The notes: generated by a model from the letters alone, not told the origin. A DNA stretch of 57,992 nt from Algoriphagus sp. (GCA_018336015.1 JAGXQZ010000028.1:1-57992); one strand, 5' to 3'. Counted from the first letter of the stretch, positions 1 through 9,293 are shown. A program made the numbers and translations.

Positions 1-84
1 AGAGACGATGACGTTGATAGGCTGCAGGTGTAAAGTCAGCAATGGCATAGCTGAGCAGTACTAATTGCCCGAAAGCTTACCTAC
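1..84 (+). rRNA. rrl: 23S rRNA, 3' end only (partial)
   Basis: The first bases match the conserved 3' end of bacterial 23S rRNA, including the region around AGTACTAATTGCCCGAAAGC that closes helix I in Bacteroidota. The rest of the gene lies upstream of the window. The exact 3' end is uncertain by a few bases. A 5S gene follows in the same orientation, as expected for an rrn operon. Confidence 0.9.
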
Positions 85-132
85 AGGATTGTTACAGTTT
101 CTACCAGATATGTTAAAAAAGGCCTGAAGTTG

Positions 133-153
133 GAAGACCGAAGACCGAAGAAC
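133..153. repeat. Heptamer microrepeat in the 23S-5S spacer
   Basis: Three 7-base units follow each other: GAAGACC, GAAGACC, GAAGAAC. A degenerate palindrome follows at about 165-191 (ATGCAG...GATC...GATC...GCAT), which could form a hairpin between 23S and 5S. No tRNA is seen in the 23S-5S spacer (85-202). Confidence 0.6.
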
Positions 154-202
154 ACAAGATATTAGATGCAGACTGATCACCGATCACTGCATACTTACAA
201 AT

Positions 203-312
203 TAGGCGGCCTAGCGCAGGGGTCCCACCTCTTCCCATCCCGAACAGAGAAGTTAAGCCCTGAAGCGCCGATGGTACTGGGGTTACTCCCGGGAGAGTAG
301 GTCGCCGCCACA
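203..312 (+). rRNA. rrf: 5S rRNA
   Basis: About 110 bases with the 5S hallmarks. The terminal stem pairs GGCGGC (about 205-210) with GCCGCC (about 304-309). The conserved CCCATCCCGAACAGAGAAG loop lies at about 234-252, and GGGAGAGTAGGTCGCCGCC closes the molecule. It sits downstream of 23S on the same strand and is followed by a strong terminator. The ends are good to a few bases. Confidence 0.95.
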
Positions 313-321
313 TTCTAACCG

Positions 322-356
322 AAAGCCTTCAGTTCATACCTGAAGGCTTTTTTCGT
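322..356 (+). terminator. rrn operon terminator
   Basis: Perfect 11-bp stem AAAGCCTTCAG / CTGAAGGCTTT (322-332 and 340-350), a 7-base loop, then a T-rich tail. It ends the upstream rRNA operon and separates it from the convergent gene ending at 375. Confidence 0.9.
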
Positions 357-374
357 TTTTATCCCTTTTTCGAT

Positions 375-1283
375 TTATGGTTTATGATAGCGAACATAGG
401 CTATCCAATTGCCATCAGGACTCCAACTATGTACATTAATGGTTCCTTGGCCTCCATAAAAAACAGGTGTTAGATCCCTGATTTCCTTCGTAACCATATC
501 TATAATTCTAAGCTTAACATCCTTTCCAAAGGGATGTCCTCCTTTTTGGTCTTCCAGATAGGAGATGTAAACAATGGATTGATTGTCTGGTGATGGATGA
601 GGGAACCAATTATCATATTCATCAAAAGTCAACTGTTCTTGATTGCTTCCGTTAGGTTTCATTCGATAAACTTGCATTCGACCTGTTCGGTGTGAATTAA
701 AATAGATCCATTGGCCATCATACGAGTATTCGGGACCGTCATCAAGGCCATCTGAATTGGTAAGTCTTATTTCTTCACCGCCCGTACTAGGGATGATGTA
801 CACATCCCATTGACCATTCCTTTCGGCACAGTATGCCAGAAATTTCCCATCCGGGCTTATCCCATGCCAATAGCTAGGGTAAAGAGGGGTAATAAGTTCT
901 GGTTTTCCTCCTTCTATTGGAATAGTATAGATTCTTGAGCCTAAGCCTTTGTCGTTTTTGCTGAAAATGAGTGTTTTACCATCAAAGCTTAAACCGTGAT
1001 CGTTATTGGCAGACGTGACTAAACCTGAATGTAAATGACCAAAATTCTTTCCGCTTAGATCAATCTTTTCGAGCAATCCTCCGGAATTGATTAATAGGTA
1101 TTTCCCGTCACGAGACCAGTTTGGTGCTTCGAAATGTCGTTTCTCCTTCAGTATAGATTTTTCTTCTCCTGTCTTTACATTAAGGATGACAAGCTCGCTA
1201 GTCACTTTTTCAGGTGTTTGGGACCATGCCGAATAACTTATCAAAATGGATAAGCAAGGCATAAATAGTCTTTTGAAATTCAT
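375..1283 (-). CDS. Secreted TolB-like (PD40) beta-propeller protein
   Basis: A 302-residue protein with an N-terminal signal peptide (hydrophobic stretch ending SAWSQ, about residues 6-22). The rest carries repeated PD40/TolB-type blades: repeats of the form W(S/P)RDGKYLL, LSFDGKTLIFS, ISPDGKFLAYC, YSYDGQWIYFNS, PSPDNQSIVYIS and WSPDGNWIAYV run about every 45 residues, so about six blades. Such propellers are exported and often bind peptides or polysaccharides; some are fused to peptidases, but no peptidase domain is present. It is convergent with the rRNA operon and lies 46 bases downstream of selD on the same strand. Substrate unknown. The family call is firm; a function beyond a periplasmic or surface propeller would be guesswork. 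Confidence 0.8.
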   Translation of the reverse strand: MNFKRLFMPCLSILISYSAWSQTPEKVTSELVILNVKTGEEKSILKEKRHFEAPNWSRDGKYLLINSGGLLEKIDLSGKNFGHLHSGLVTSANNDHGLSFDGKTLIFSKNDKGLGSRIYTIPIEGGKPELITPLYPSYWHGISPDGKFLAYCAERNGQWDVYIIPSTGGEEIRLTNSDGLDDGPEYSYDGQWIYFNSHRTGRMQVYRMKPNGSNQEQLTFDEYDNWFPHPSPDNQSIVYISYLEDQKGGHPFGKDVKLRIIDMVTKEIRDLTPVFYGGQGTINVHSWSPDGNWIAYVRYHKP

Positions 1284-1329
1284 GGCTTTGGCTGATTGGT
1301 TATACCCAATTTACCTTGATTTTCAGCTA

Positions 1330-2373
1330 TTAAGAAACCACCTCTACTACAAATGGGCCTTTTGTGAAAAATTCTCCAATCTCCCAAACAGGCTGCCTGT
1401 GTTTCGTCATAGTCGTTTCAAACCATTCTTTGTTTTCTGGAGAAACAGAAATCAACAGTCCTCCGCTGGTTTGGGGATCACAAAGTTTGACTAAGTCCAT
1501 TCCCTTAACTCCTGTAGCTTTGGAGTTAAAGGCATTCCAGTTTCTATAAGTATTGTCAGGGAATATGAATTGGTTGATGTAATCCTGAATTCCTTCGACC
1601 AAGGGCAGTTTAGACAAATCAAGTCGGGCCGAAAGATTCGCACCTTCTGTCATTTCTATTAAATGACCCAAAAGTCCAAAGCCAGTCACGTCTGTCATGG
1701 CATGAACTTCTTCATGATTGCCAAGAATCTCACCGATCGAATTGAGGCGACAAGCAGTTTCTACCAAAGCGACATAATCCTTTTCTGTAATTTTTTGGCG
1801 TTTGAGCGCAGTCGCTAAAACTCCTATTCCAATGGGCTTGGTGATATACAATAGATCCCCTTCTTTACTTCCTTGATTGGTCTTTATTTTTTTAGGATGG
1901 ATTATTCCATTGACGGAAAGTCCGAAAATTGGATCCTTGGCAGCGATCGAATGTCCACCTGCTAATTCAATTCCCGTCTGTTTGCAGATACTTTTTGCTC
2001 CTTCAAGGACTTTTGCAGCTAGTTCTGGTGCTATTTTTTCTACAGGCCAACTCAAAATGGCATTGGCAAAAATGGGTTTACCCCCCATGGCATACACATC
2101 AGAGATTGCATTGGCAGCTGAAATTCTTCCAAAATCAAAAGGATCATCTACAATTGGGGTAAAGAAATCTACTGTGTTGATGACTGCCAAGTCTTCTGAA
2201 ACCTGATAAACTGCGGCATCATCTTTTTGGGAATTACCAACCAATAGGTTGGGGTCAATCTGAGAAAATGACCCACTGGCAGACAGGATTTGATCCAAGA
2301 TAGCAGGTGCTATTTTACAACCGCAACCTGAACCTTCGCTCCACTCAGTGAGTCTAATTTGTGGGGATTCCAT
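1330..2373 (-). CDS. selD: Selenide, water dikinase (selenophosphate synthase)
   Basis: A 347-residue SelD, usual family length. It makes selenophosphate from selenide and ATP. The N-terminal active-site segment reads SGCGCKIAP with Cys17, Cys19 and Lys20, matching the positions of catalytic Cys17 and Lys20 of E. coli SelD; this is the cysteine form, not the selenocysteine form. AIRS-type ATP-binding features follow (DDAAVY, TVDFFTPIVDDPFDFG, DVTGFGLLGHL, CDPQTSGGLL). Its start overlaps the end of mnmH by 20 bases, so the two are probably co-translated. The selenium donor made here would feed the MnmH reaction on tRNA. No selA, selB or selenoprotein is seen in this window. Confidence 0.95.
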   Translation of the reverse strand: MESPQIRLTEWSEGSGCGCKIAPAILDQILSASGSFSQIDPNLLVGNSQKDDAAVYQVSEDLAVINTVDFFTPIVDDPFDFGRISAANAISDVYAMGGKPIFANAILSWPVEKIAPELAAKVLEGAKSICKQTGIELAGGHSIAAKDPIFGLSVNGIIHPKKIKTNQGSKEGDLLYITKPIGIGVLATALKRQKITEKDYVALVETACRLNSIGEILGNHEEVHAMTDVTGFGLLGHLIEMTEGANLSARLDLSKLPLVEGIQDYINQFIFPDNTYRNWNAFNSKATGVKGMDLVKLCDPQTSGGLLISVSPENKEWFETTMTKHRQPVWEIGEFFTKGPFVVEVVS

Positions 2374-3400
2374 AAAATTTGTTCTTAGTGTTCAATAAAA
2401 GTTGAACTTGGTCGCCCATCGAGAAACCTGTTAGGTCCAGATGAACTGTTTTATTCGCAACATGCCTGTGCAAGTCAAAATCATAGGTTTTGTCATAATA
2501 CAGCAGCAGATTTGATATCCAAGAAGTAAGTTTCTTTTCTTGGATATCTGTAATTGCCTGTTGGGTTCTCAGACCGCCCAAACGCTTTTGCAAGCGTTTG
2601 ACTGCTGCGATCAACTCAGACTCTGGAAGCTGTCCGTACTCCTCAGAGATATGTTCGATTCGCTCTCTTTCAGTTCGCTGTATTTCTAGTAATGGAGCCT
2701 GGGTCATTTGCTCATAAAAACGATCAGGGATGATCAGCCTGCCAATTTTCCGGCTTTCATTTTCTACCCAAATTGGAACACTAATATCCATCACTCGTAA
2801 TTCTTCGGCTAACAGATTTTCAAATTGCTCCACCGTGGGTTGTGGCTTTTGTCCTATGGATCCAAATGAAGATCCTTTATGATGGGCTATGCCCTCTAAG
2901 TCAATTACTTGTTCACCGGATTCTTTCAGCTTTTTTAGGAGCATGGTTTTTCCTGTTCCCGTTTTTCCACCTAAAACCAATAGTGGATAATTTTCCCTTA
3001 CTTTTTCAAAAGTGTAGGTTCGATAAGTTTTATATCCACCTTTAAGTCTGTAAATCTCAAAGCCCACCATCGAAAGGAGCCAAGAAAGAATTTGACTTCG
3101 CATGCCACCTCTCCAGCAATAGACTATTGCTTTTCGGTCAGGAAATCTCTCCAATGCTTCTTTTTGAATTTGGTGAAATCTAGGACCGACAAGTTCGAAA
3201 CCTTTTAAAGTAGCTTCAAGAGAACCTTGTTCTTTGTACAAAGTTCCTACTTTGACTCGCTCTTCATTCGTAAGTATAGGTAGATTGATTGATCCAGGAA
3301 TTTGGCTTTGTGCAAATTCTCCCTCGCTCCTTGCATCGATCAAGGGTAGGTGCTCTCTTAGCTTCCAAAATTCTTCTAAGGATATAAGTATCTCTGCCAT
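2354..3400 (-). CDS. mnmH: tRNA 2-selenouridine synthase
   Basis: A 348-residue protein with the MnmH/SelU two-domain layout. An N-terminal rhodanese domain (about 1-125) has the catalytic cysteine in YCWRGGMRSQ (Cys95; E. coli SelU uses Cys97). A P-loop NTPase-like domain follows with GGKTGTGKT (about 144-152). The enzyme converts 2-thiouridine at the tRNA wobble position to 2-selenouridine, using selenophosphate and passing through a geranylated intermediate in the characterised family. It overlaps selD by 20 bases, which supports one functional unit. The trxA terminator sits just upstream, so it needs its own promoter or read-through; I could not place a clear -7 element. Confidence 0.93.
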   Translation of the reverse strand: MAEILISLEEFWKLREHLPLIDARSEGEFAQSQIPGSINLPILTNEERVKVGTLYKEQGSLEATLKGFELVGPRFHQIQKEALERFPDRKAIVYCWRGGMRSQILSWLLSMVGFEIYRLKGGYKTYRTYTFEKVRENYPLLVLGGKTGTGKTMLLKKLKESGEQVIDLEGIAHHKGSSFGSIGQKPQPTVEQFENLLAEELRVMDISVPIWVENESRKIGRLIIPDRFYEQMTQAPLLEIQRTERERIEHISEEYGQLPESELIAAVKRLQKRLGGLRTQQAITDIQEKKLTSWISNLLLYYDKTYDFDLHRHVANKTVHLDLTGFSMGDQVQLLLNTKNKFYGIPTN

Positions 3401-3414
3401 TTAGGCGATGAAGA

Positions 3415-3447
3415 TAAAAAAAGCCGCAAAGAGTTCTTTACGGCTTT
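3415..3447 (-). terminator. Terminator downstream of trxA
   Basis: Read on the minus strand, AAAGCCGTAAAGA pairs with its near-perfect complement (one mismatch) and is followed by a run of T. It lies 22 bases past the trxA stop and before mnmH, separating the two transcription units. Confidence 0.8.
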
Positions 3448-3468
3448 CGATCTAAGTGTAATTAAGAA

Positions 3469-3789
3469 TTAAAGTTGTGCGTCTAGCTTTTGTGCCAAGA
3501 CGGCTTTCGGAACAGCGCCCACTTGCTTGTCGACGATTTTTCCATCTTTGAAGAAAAGCAAAGTTGGAATAGAGCGGATACCGAATGCCTGAGCAACGGA
3601 TGGATTGGAGTCCACGTCCACTTTACCAATTACTGCTTTACCTTCGTATTCTGCTGCCATCTGCTCCACTACAGGTCCGATCATTTTGCATGGACCGCAC
3701 CATTCCGCCCAAAAGTCAACCAATACAGGCTTATCTCCTGAGACGATTTCTTCAAAGTTGGCGTCAGTTATTTCAATTGCTTTTCCCAT
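3469..3789 (-). CDS. trxA: Thioredoxin
   Basis: A 106-residue thioredoxin fold with the canonical WCGPC redox site (W30 to C34), the preceding VDFWAEW strand and the cis-proline segment SIPTLLFF (about 76-83). There is no signal peptide, so it is cytoplasmic. It reduces protein disulfides using electrons from thioredoxin reductase, which is not in the window. It is monocistronic: a -7 promoter element lies 31 bases upstream and a terminator directly downstream. Length and motifs are typical. Confidence 0.97.
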   Translation of the reverse strand: MGKAIEITDANFEEIVSGDKPVLVDFWAEWCGPCKMIGPVVEQMAAEYEGKAVIGKVDVDSNPSVAQAFGIRSIPTLLFFKDGKIVDKQVGAVPKAVLAQKLDAQL

Positions 3790-3819
3790 TGTATTCTTGA
3801 ATTAATAAGGTTCTGTTTT

Positions 3820-3827
3820 CAAATATA
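3820..3827 (-). promoter_or_regulatory. trxA promoter -7 element
   Basis: TATATTTG on the minus strand is a perfect match to the Bacteroidota -7 consensus TAnnTTTG. No convincing -33 TTTG was found at the usual spacing, so only the -7 part is claimed. Confidence 0.5.
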
Positions 3828-3919
3828 TCAGCAAAAGCCGATTGATTTAGAATAAGTTCCTATCCAAATCAATAAATTCTCAATGACCCATCGACTAAAT
3901 CAATAACTTATCTACCTGA

Positions 3920-6900
3920 TTACCGATCTACTACTTTATAAACCACCTCAGGCAATTGGTTGAGTTCTTGGATCATTTCAGCACTCGGATCGATCGTATA
4001 TTTTTTAGAGAAAAGCTCCAGTGTGATGTTTTCTCGTTGATCGATTACCTCGATATACAATTTCGCATCTCCTTTGTACTTCGTAGTAATGGCTTCTAGC
4101 TTTTCCATCAGGTCATAGGTCAAATCGTCCAAATTGATATTGACCTTGAGGCCTTTGATCATCTTTCCTCTGACTTCACTCAGTAGCGAAATGCTGTTGA
4201 TCTTGAATTCCACCTCGTTTTCATTTCCCCATTTTTTTTGCTCGACTTTTCCAGTCAAAAACAAATACCATCCGGTCATGAAGTACTGCTTAAACTTCAC
4301 ATAGTCGTCGCCGAATATGAAAAAGGTAAACGAACCATGGTAATCCTCCAAGGTAAGCGTACCAAAAGGTTTCCCATTCTTGGTGGTGCGGTGTGCAAAG
4401 GTTGATACAGACCCAGCCATCCTCAATTCATTCTTGCCTTTTAGGCCATCGAGGTCGGCTAAGGCTGTCAGCGGGGTATTGGTAAATGACTCGATTTCCA
4501 ACTTGTATTGATCCAAAGGGTGGCCGGATATGAAAAGTCCTACCACTTCTTTTTCGATATTCAGTTGCTGGATTTGGGAGAAAGGCTCGATCGGTGCCAC
4601 CGAAGGTAAAGGTATTTCAGCATTTCCCCCGCCTCCTCCGAAGAGGCTTACCTGCGCACTGTCTTCCTCTTGTTGAACCTTTTGGGCATATTTCGTCGCT
4701 TTTTCAATCAAGGTCACATCTCCATCTGGAGCCTCTAAGTATTGTCTTCTATGGTGCTCTTTGAAGCAGTCAAAGCTGCCTGCCATGGCCAAAGCTTCCA
4801 TGGTTTTTTTATTCAAAGCACGGGAATTAACCCGCTTCGCAAAGTCGAAGATGTTTTTGTAAGGGCCGTTTTTCTCCCTTTCCTTGATGATTTCATCTAC
4901 GGCTGCAGCACCTGCACCTTTGATGGCCGCCATCCCAAATCGGATTTCTCTGGCAGTATTTACCGTAAAACCACTTTTGGATTCGTTGACATCCGGTCCC
5001 AAAACCGGAATGCCCATTCGCTTACATTCTTCCATGAAAAAGGTCACCTGAGTGATGTCATTCATGTTGTTACTTAGCACAGAGGCCATGTATTCGGCTG
5101 GGTAATGTGCCTTCAGATAGGCCGTCTGGTAAGCAATCCACGCATAGCAGGTAGAGTGCGACTTGTTGAATGCATAGGAGGCAAAGGCTTCCCAGTCGGT
5201 CCAGATTTTCTCCAGCTTTTTGGGATCATGGCCTTTGGCAGCTGCCTGCTCGACAAACTTGGGTTTCATCTTGTCCAGTACATCCTTCTGCTTTTTACCC
5301 ATAGCTTTTCGCAGGACGTCTGCCTCTCCCTTGGTGAATCCTGCCAATTTTTGTGACAAAAGCATGACCTGCTCTTGGTAGACCGTGATCCCGTATGTTT
5401 CCTCCAGGTAGTCCTTCATGTCATCCAAATCGTAGGTGATGGGCTCCTGACCATGCTTTCGCTTGATAAACGAAGGGATGTATGCTAAAGGCCCCGGACG
5501 ATAGAGAGCGTTCATCGCGATCAAATCTGCAAATACTGTTGGCTTCAGTTCCCGCATGTATTTCTGCATCCCTGGACTTTCGTACTGGAAGATCCCGACT
5601 GTTTCGCCACGTTGAAAAAGCTCGTAGGTCTTGACATCATCAATCGGGAAAACATCTGCGTCCAACAGGATTCCATGTCGCTCTTTCACAATCTTGATAG
5701 CGTCTTTGATTAGCGTCAGCGTCTTCAATCCCAAAAAGTCCATTTTCAATAGACCTGCGGATTCTACTACGGAGTTGTCAAACTGGGTACAGACCATGTC
5801 TGAATCCTTGGCTAAAGCCACCGGAACAAAATTGGTAATGTCAGCAGGAGTGATGATTACCCCACAGGCGTGAATACCGGTATTTCGCACCGATCCTTCT
5901 AATACAGCTGCTTGATTGACTGTTTTGGCAGATTCGTCTTGACCTTGTGCAATGCGAATCAATTCTTCTGCTTTTTGCAGGAGCTCGCCCTGTCCCTTGA
6001 GTTTGTCAAGGAGTGCTGGCCGGTTTTTAGCGAGATCAAAAAGCGTCTTCAGCTTGATGTCAGGTACTAAATTCGCTAATCTGCCCGCTTCAGCTAGAGG
6101 TAAATTCAGAACCCGAGCCGTATCCCGAATGGCAGATTTTGCTGCCATGGTGCCATAGGTGATGATCTGCGCTACCTGATTGGAACCGTATTTTTTGATC
6201 ACATAATCGATCACATCCTGACGTCCTTCGTCGTCAAAGTCAATATCAATATCGGGGAGGGAAACCCGGTCCGGATTCAAGAATCTTTCGAAGAGGAGGT
6301 CGTATTCGATTGGATCCACATTGGTGATACCCACGCAGTAAGCTACTGCCGAACCGGCTGCCGAACCTCGACCAGGACCGACAGAAACCCCCATATCCCG
6401 TGCTGCGCGGGTGAAGTCTTGGACAATCAAAAAGTAACCCGGATAGCCAGTCTTTTCAATTGTAGCCAACTCAAAATCCAATCGTTCTTGGATTTCAGGA
6501 GTTATTTCTTTGTAGCGCTTTTTTGCTCCTTCATAGGTCAGGAAGCGCAGGTAAGCATTTTCCCCCCGCTTTCCTCCATCCACATCGTCCTCAGGATGCT
6601 TGAATTCCTCTGGAATATCAAACTTGGGCAGAAGGACTTCTCTTGCAAGTTTGTATGCCTCGCATTTGTCGACAATTTCTTGGGTACAGATGATGGCTTC
6701 TGGCAAATCCGCAAAAAGCTTCTTCATCTCCTCCGGGCTTTTGAGGTAGAATTCATCGTTGGGAAAACCATAACGAAATTCCCTTCCACGCTTTCCGATA
6801 TACTTTTTAGGCTTTTCTACAAGTTCGCCGTCTTTCACACAGAGCAAAATGTCGTGGGCTTTTGCATCGCCTTTGTCATTGTAGTAGGTGTTGTTTGCTG

Positions 6901-8218
6901 CGAAATATTTTACACCGTACTTGTGTGCAAACTCCAGAAGGACTTCGTTTACTTTTTCTTCTTCAGGGATTCCGTGGCGGTTGAGCTCGACATAAAAGTC
7001 ATCTCCAAACTGATCCTTCCACCAGAGAAATGCTTCCTCTGCCTGAGTTTCTCCCACGTTCAGGATCAAGTAGGGGATTTCCCCCCAAAGTCCACCGGTC
7101 GTAGCAATCAAGTCACCTTTGTATTGGACAAGGACCTCTTTGTCAATTCTTGGCACATAATAAAAGCCTTCAATATTGGCGTAGGAGGCCAATTTGGCTA
7201 AGTTGTGGTAGCCTGCTTTGTTTTTGGCAATCAAAACGGTTTGATATCCGTCATCCTTATTGGCTTTGTTTTTTCGGTCTCTGCAGAGATAAAACTCACA
7301 TCCCAAAATAGGTTTGAGCTCCTTTCCCATCGCCTCTTTCACAAAGTGAAAAGCTCCCATCATGTTGCCGTGATCAGTCATGGCTACGGCGGTCATGCCC
7401 AAGGACTTGGCGCGGGCGACTATGGCTGGAATCTCAGAGGTAGCTTGAAGAACAGAGTATTGGGTATGGACATGAAGATGAGTAAAAGGTACATCTGCTA
7501 GGTCGGAAATGTCTGCTTTGCCAGCCTGTTTGAGTACATCTTTTGAGGCGGTCTTTTGGGTTTCTTTGGCTTGGACAAAATTGGCCTCTGCCAGCTTCGG
7601 CGCTTCATAAATTACCTCTTCAAGTAAAATTCCGGGTTCAGGTTTTTGAACTCCCTGAGTGATCAATCCAAAGAAGCAGCGTGCCGTAGCATCCACGTCA
7701 TAGGCCGCATCGTGCGCGTCATCAAAACCGACTCCAAAAAGTTTTTGGTGAAGTTCAGTTAGGGTTGGCCATTTGAATTTCCCTCCTTTTCCTCCGGGAA
7801 GTGCGCAGAAATCCGTGGAAATATCCTTGGTGTCAAGTTCGGCCTTACTTTCAAGAGGCATCACGAGCTCGGCTCGCAAATATTCTGAACCCACCACATT
7901 GATATCGAAACTGATGTTGTGACCCACTAAGAATTTGGCCTGAATCACATCCTCTCGGAATACCCGTAGGATTTCTTTCAGATCGTGACCTTCTGCCAAG
8001 GCACGCTTGGTGGAGATGCCGTGTACTTTTTCGGCATTGTAAGGAATGGTAAATCCCTCCGGACGGATGATGTAATTATGATTGGAGAGAAGCTTACCTC
8101 TGGCGTCATGCAGCTGCCAGGCAATCTGAACCAGTCTAGGCCAGTTGTCCACATCGGACATGGGCGCATTGTAATCCCGGGGCAGACCGGTGGTCTCGGT
8201 ATCAAAAATGATGTACAT
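3920..8218 (-). CDS. dnaE: DNA polymerase III alpha subunit fused to a DnaQ-like 3'-5' exonuclease
   Basis: A 1432-residue replicative polymerase. Residues 1-180 form a DEDDh exonuclease: DTET (Asp6, Glu8), HNISFD (Asp105) and HDAAYD (His169, Asp174). A PHP domain starts near 245 (HLHVHTQYS, then AMTDHGN). The family C polymerase core follows with GPGRGSAAGS and the catalytic PDIDIDF (about 652-659). Helix-hairpin-helix and fingers regions come next, then an OB fold near 1265 (RMAGSVSTFAHR). Stand-alone E. coli DnaE is about 1160 residues; the extra length is the exonuclease, so proofreading is built in as in PolC but on a DnaE-type core. Such fusions occur in Cytophagales relatives. The catalytic residues of both nuclease and polymerase appear intact, with no frameshift. 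It is monocistronic. Confidence 0.93.
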   Translation of the reverse strand: MYIIFDTETTGLPRDYNAPMSDVDNWPRLVQIAWQLHDARGKLLSNHNYIIRPEGFTIPYNAEKVHGISTKRALAEGHDLKEILRVFREDVIQAKFLVGHNISFDINVVGSEYLRAELVMPLESKAELDTKDISTDFCALPGGKGGKFKWPTLTELHQKLFGVGFDDAHDAAYDVDATARCFFGLITQGVQKPEPGILLEEVIYEAPKLAEANFVQAKETQKTASKDVLKQAGKADISDLADVPFTHLHVHTQYSVLQATSEIPAIVARAKSLGMTAVAMTDHGNMMGAFHFVKEAMGKELKPILGCEFYLCRDRKNKANKDDGYQTVLIAKNKAGYHNLAKLASYANIEGFYYVPRIDKEVLVQYKGDLIATTGGLWGEIPYLILNVGETQAEEAFLWWKDQFGDDFYVELNRHGIPEEEKVNEVLLEFAHKYGVKYFAANNTYYNDKGDAKAHDILLCVKDGELVEKPKKYIGKRGREFRYGFPNDEFYLKSPEEMKKLFADLPEAIICTQEIVDKCEAYKLAREVLLPKFDIPEEFKHPEDDVDGGKRGENAYLRFLTYEGAKKRYKEITPEIQERLDFELATIEKTGYPGYFLIVQDFTRAARDMGVSVGPGRGSAAGSAVAYCVGITNVDPIEYDLLFERFLNPDRVSLPDIDIDFDDEGRQDVIDYVIKKYGSNQVAQIITYGTMAAKSAIRDTARVLNLPLAEAGRLANLVPDIKLKTLFDLAKNRPALLDKLKGQGELLQKAEELIRIAQGQDESAKTVNQAAVLEGSVRNTGIHACGVIITPADITNFVPVALAKDSDMVCTQFDNSVVESAGLLKMDFLGLKTLTLIKDAIKIVKERHGILLDADVFPIDDVKTYELFQRGETVGIFQYESPGMQKYMRELKPTVFADLIAMNALYRPGPLAYIPSFIKRKHGQEPITYDLDDMKDYLEETYGITVYQEQVMLLSQKLAGFTKGEADVLRKAMGKKQKDVLDKMKPKFVEQAAAKGHDPKKLEKIWTDWEAFASYAFNKSHSTCYAWIAYQTAYLKAHYPAEYMASVLSNNMNDITQVTFFMEECKRMGIPVLGPDVNESKSGFTVNTAREIRFGMAAIKGAGAAAVDEIIKEREKNGPYKNIFDFAKRVNSRALNKKTMEALAMAGSFDCFKEHHRRQYLEAPDGDVTLIEKATKYAQKVQQEEDSAQVSLFGGGGGNAEIPLPSVAPIEPFSQIQQLNIEKEVVGLFISGHPLDQYKLEIESFTNTPLTALADLDGLKGKNELRMAGSVSTFAHRTTKNGKPFGTLTLEDYHGSFTFFIFGDDYVKFKQYFMTGWYLFLTGKVEQKKWGNENEVEFKINSISLLSEVRGKMIKGLKVNINLDDLTYDLMEKLEAITTKYKGDAKLYIEVIDQRENITLELFSKKYTIDPSAEMIQELNQLPEVVYKVVDR

Positions 8219-8549
8219 ACTTGGTGGGTAAATGAGGCTTCAAATTAGGGGATAAAGCCCAAGCAAAAAATCGATTGGCGGGAATTGTCGCAAATAAAAA
8301 TCTAAGAGACTGGTTTTCTTTCAAATATAGTTAAGTAACTGATTGTCAATTATTAATGATTTTCAATTTTGAAATTTTTCAAGATTCACTTTGAAATTGT
8401 AAAGGTTTTGAATGAGGTAGAAGGCCTTGAAATTCCCTTCTAAAAAATCAGAGAATCAGCTAGTTCATATGTATAATCCAGAAATGGGTTTCACTTGGGC
8501 TTTCAGAGAAGGCACTGAATGCACAATAATGTTCAAACTTTATACTTTC
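8219..8549. other. Intergenic region with no recognised gene
   Basis: 331 AT-rich bases between the dnaE start and the end of the GLPGLI gene. A TAATTTG-like box at 8241-8247 (minus strand) could be part of the dnaE promoter, but it is one base short of consensus. No terminator hairpin, RNA or coding frame was recognised. Confidence 0.5.
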
Positions 8550-9293
8550 TCAATACCTTATTTCCCACATCCAAGCTTGCTTGCTATCGATGGAAGTCTG
8601 GATAAATTTCTTCACGAGGTCCTGATATTCGGAGCCTGTGACTTCTCTGCCTTTCATTTTTTTGGGGAGAGTGATGGGTTCTTTAGGCTCTCCAAAAGCG
8701 ATTTTCTCAGCTTCGACGATCAGCATGCCGTCGTTGATGTCATAGGCTAAAATCAAACCGGGTAGGCCGAATAGCTCTTCTGGTCCCGTAGGAACTGGAA
8801 TATCTGCAGCAAACCAAGCGGTGATTTTTTGGCCTTTGATGGGGTCTTCACTCACGGCTTTCATGCACATATGCCCGAGAATATCGCGGATTTCATTCAT
8901 GACCCTCCATTTAGGAGGATTAAGGCGGTCACGGATTAGGTAAGTTTTGCCCATTTGGTCCATGAATTTCAGATAGGTCTGATCTTTAAGATTGTTTTCA
9001 ATGAAGTAATCTTCTATTTGCCAAGAGTAGCTGCGTACTTCATAAGGTTCGCCATAGGTATATATACTTTTCTCAGGTGAAAACTGAAGCTTCATCCGTG
9101 TGCTGTAGCCATCGGGATTACCCCATGTCAGTAAAATTCGGTCGCGTTCCTGTTGGGTCAGATGGGGTAGACTGGAGTAGATTTTATCATAGAAAATCTT
9201 ATATCGGAATTCTACTTCGCCTACTATATTTTGAGCCTTTACTCCTGTAGTGATCAGGATAAGCGCAATGGCAATTAGATGCTTTAATTTCAT
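8550..9293 (-). CDS. GLPGLI family secreted protein
   Basis: About 247 residues. The defining FGLPGLILAYD segment is present in the second half, giving the family its name. I place the start at the internal ATG at 9293, because MKLKHLIAIALILITTGVKAQ is a clean signal peptide; the longer frame would put 13 polar residues in front and overlap the upstream gene. The function of GLPGLI proteins is not established. They are found in Bacteroidota beside outer-membrane receptor-like proteins, as here: the upstream gene ends 28 bases before this start on the same strand. Probably periplasmic and working with that receptor. Confidence 0.85.
   Translation of the reverse strand: MKLKHLIAIALILITTGVKAQNIVGEVEFRYKIFYDKIYSSLPHLTQQERDRILLTWGNPDGYSTRMKLQFSPEKSIYTYGEPYEVRSYSWQIEDYFIENNLKDQTYLKFMDQMGKTYLIRDRLNPPKWRVMNEIRDILGHMCMKAVSEDPIKGQKITAWFAADIPVPTGPEELFGLPGLILAYDINDGMLIVEAEKIAFGEPKEPITLPKKMKGREVTGSEYQDLVKKFIQTSIDSKQAWMWEIRY

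Noticed and set aside
113..313. Minus-strand open frame over the 5S gene
   Set aside because: It covers the 23S-5S spacer and 5S rRNA and has no protein features.
6419..7201. 260-codon plus-strand frame inside dnaE
   Set aside because: It is antisense to conserved polymerase sequence; composition follows the complementary codons and no domain or signal is seen.
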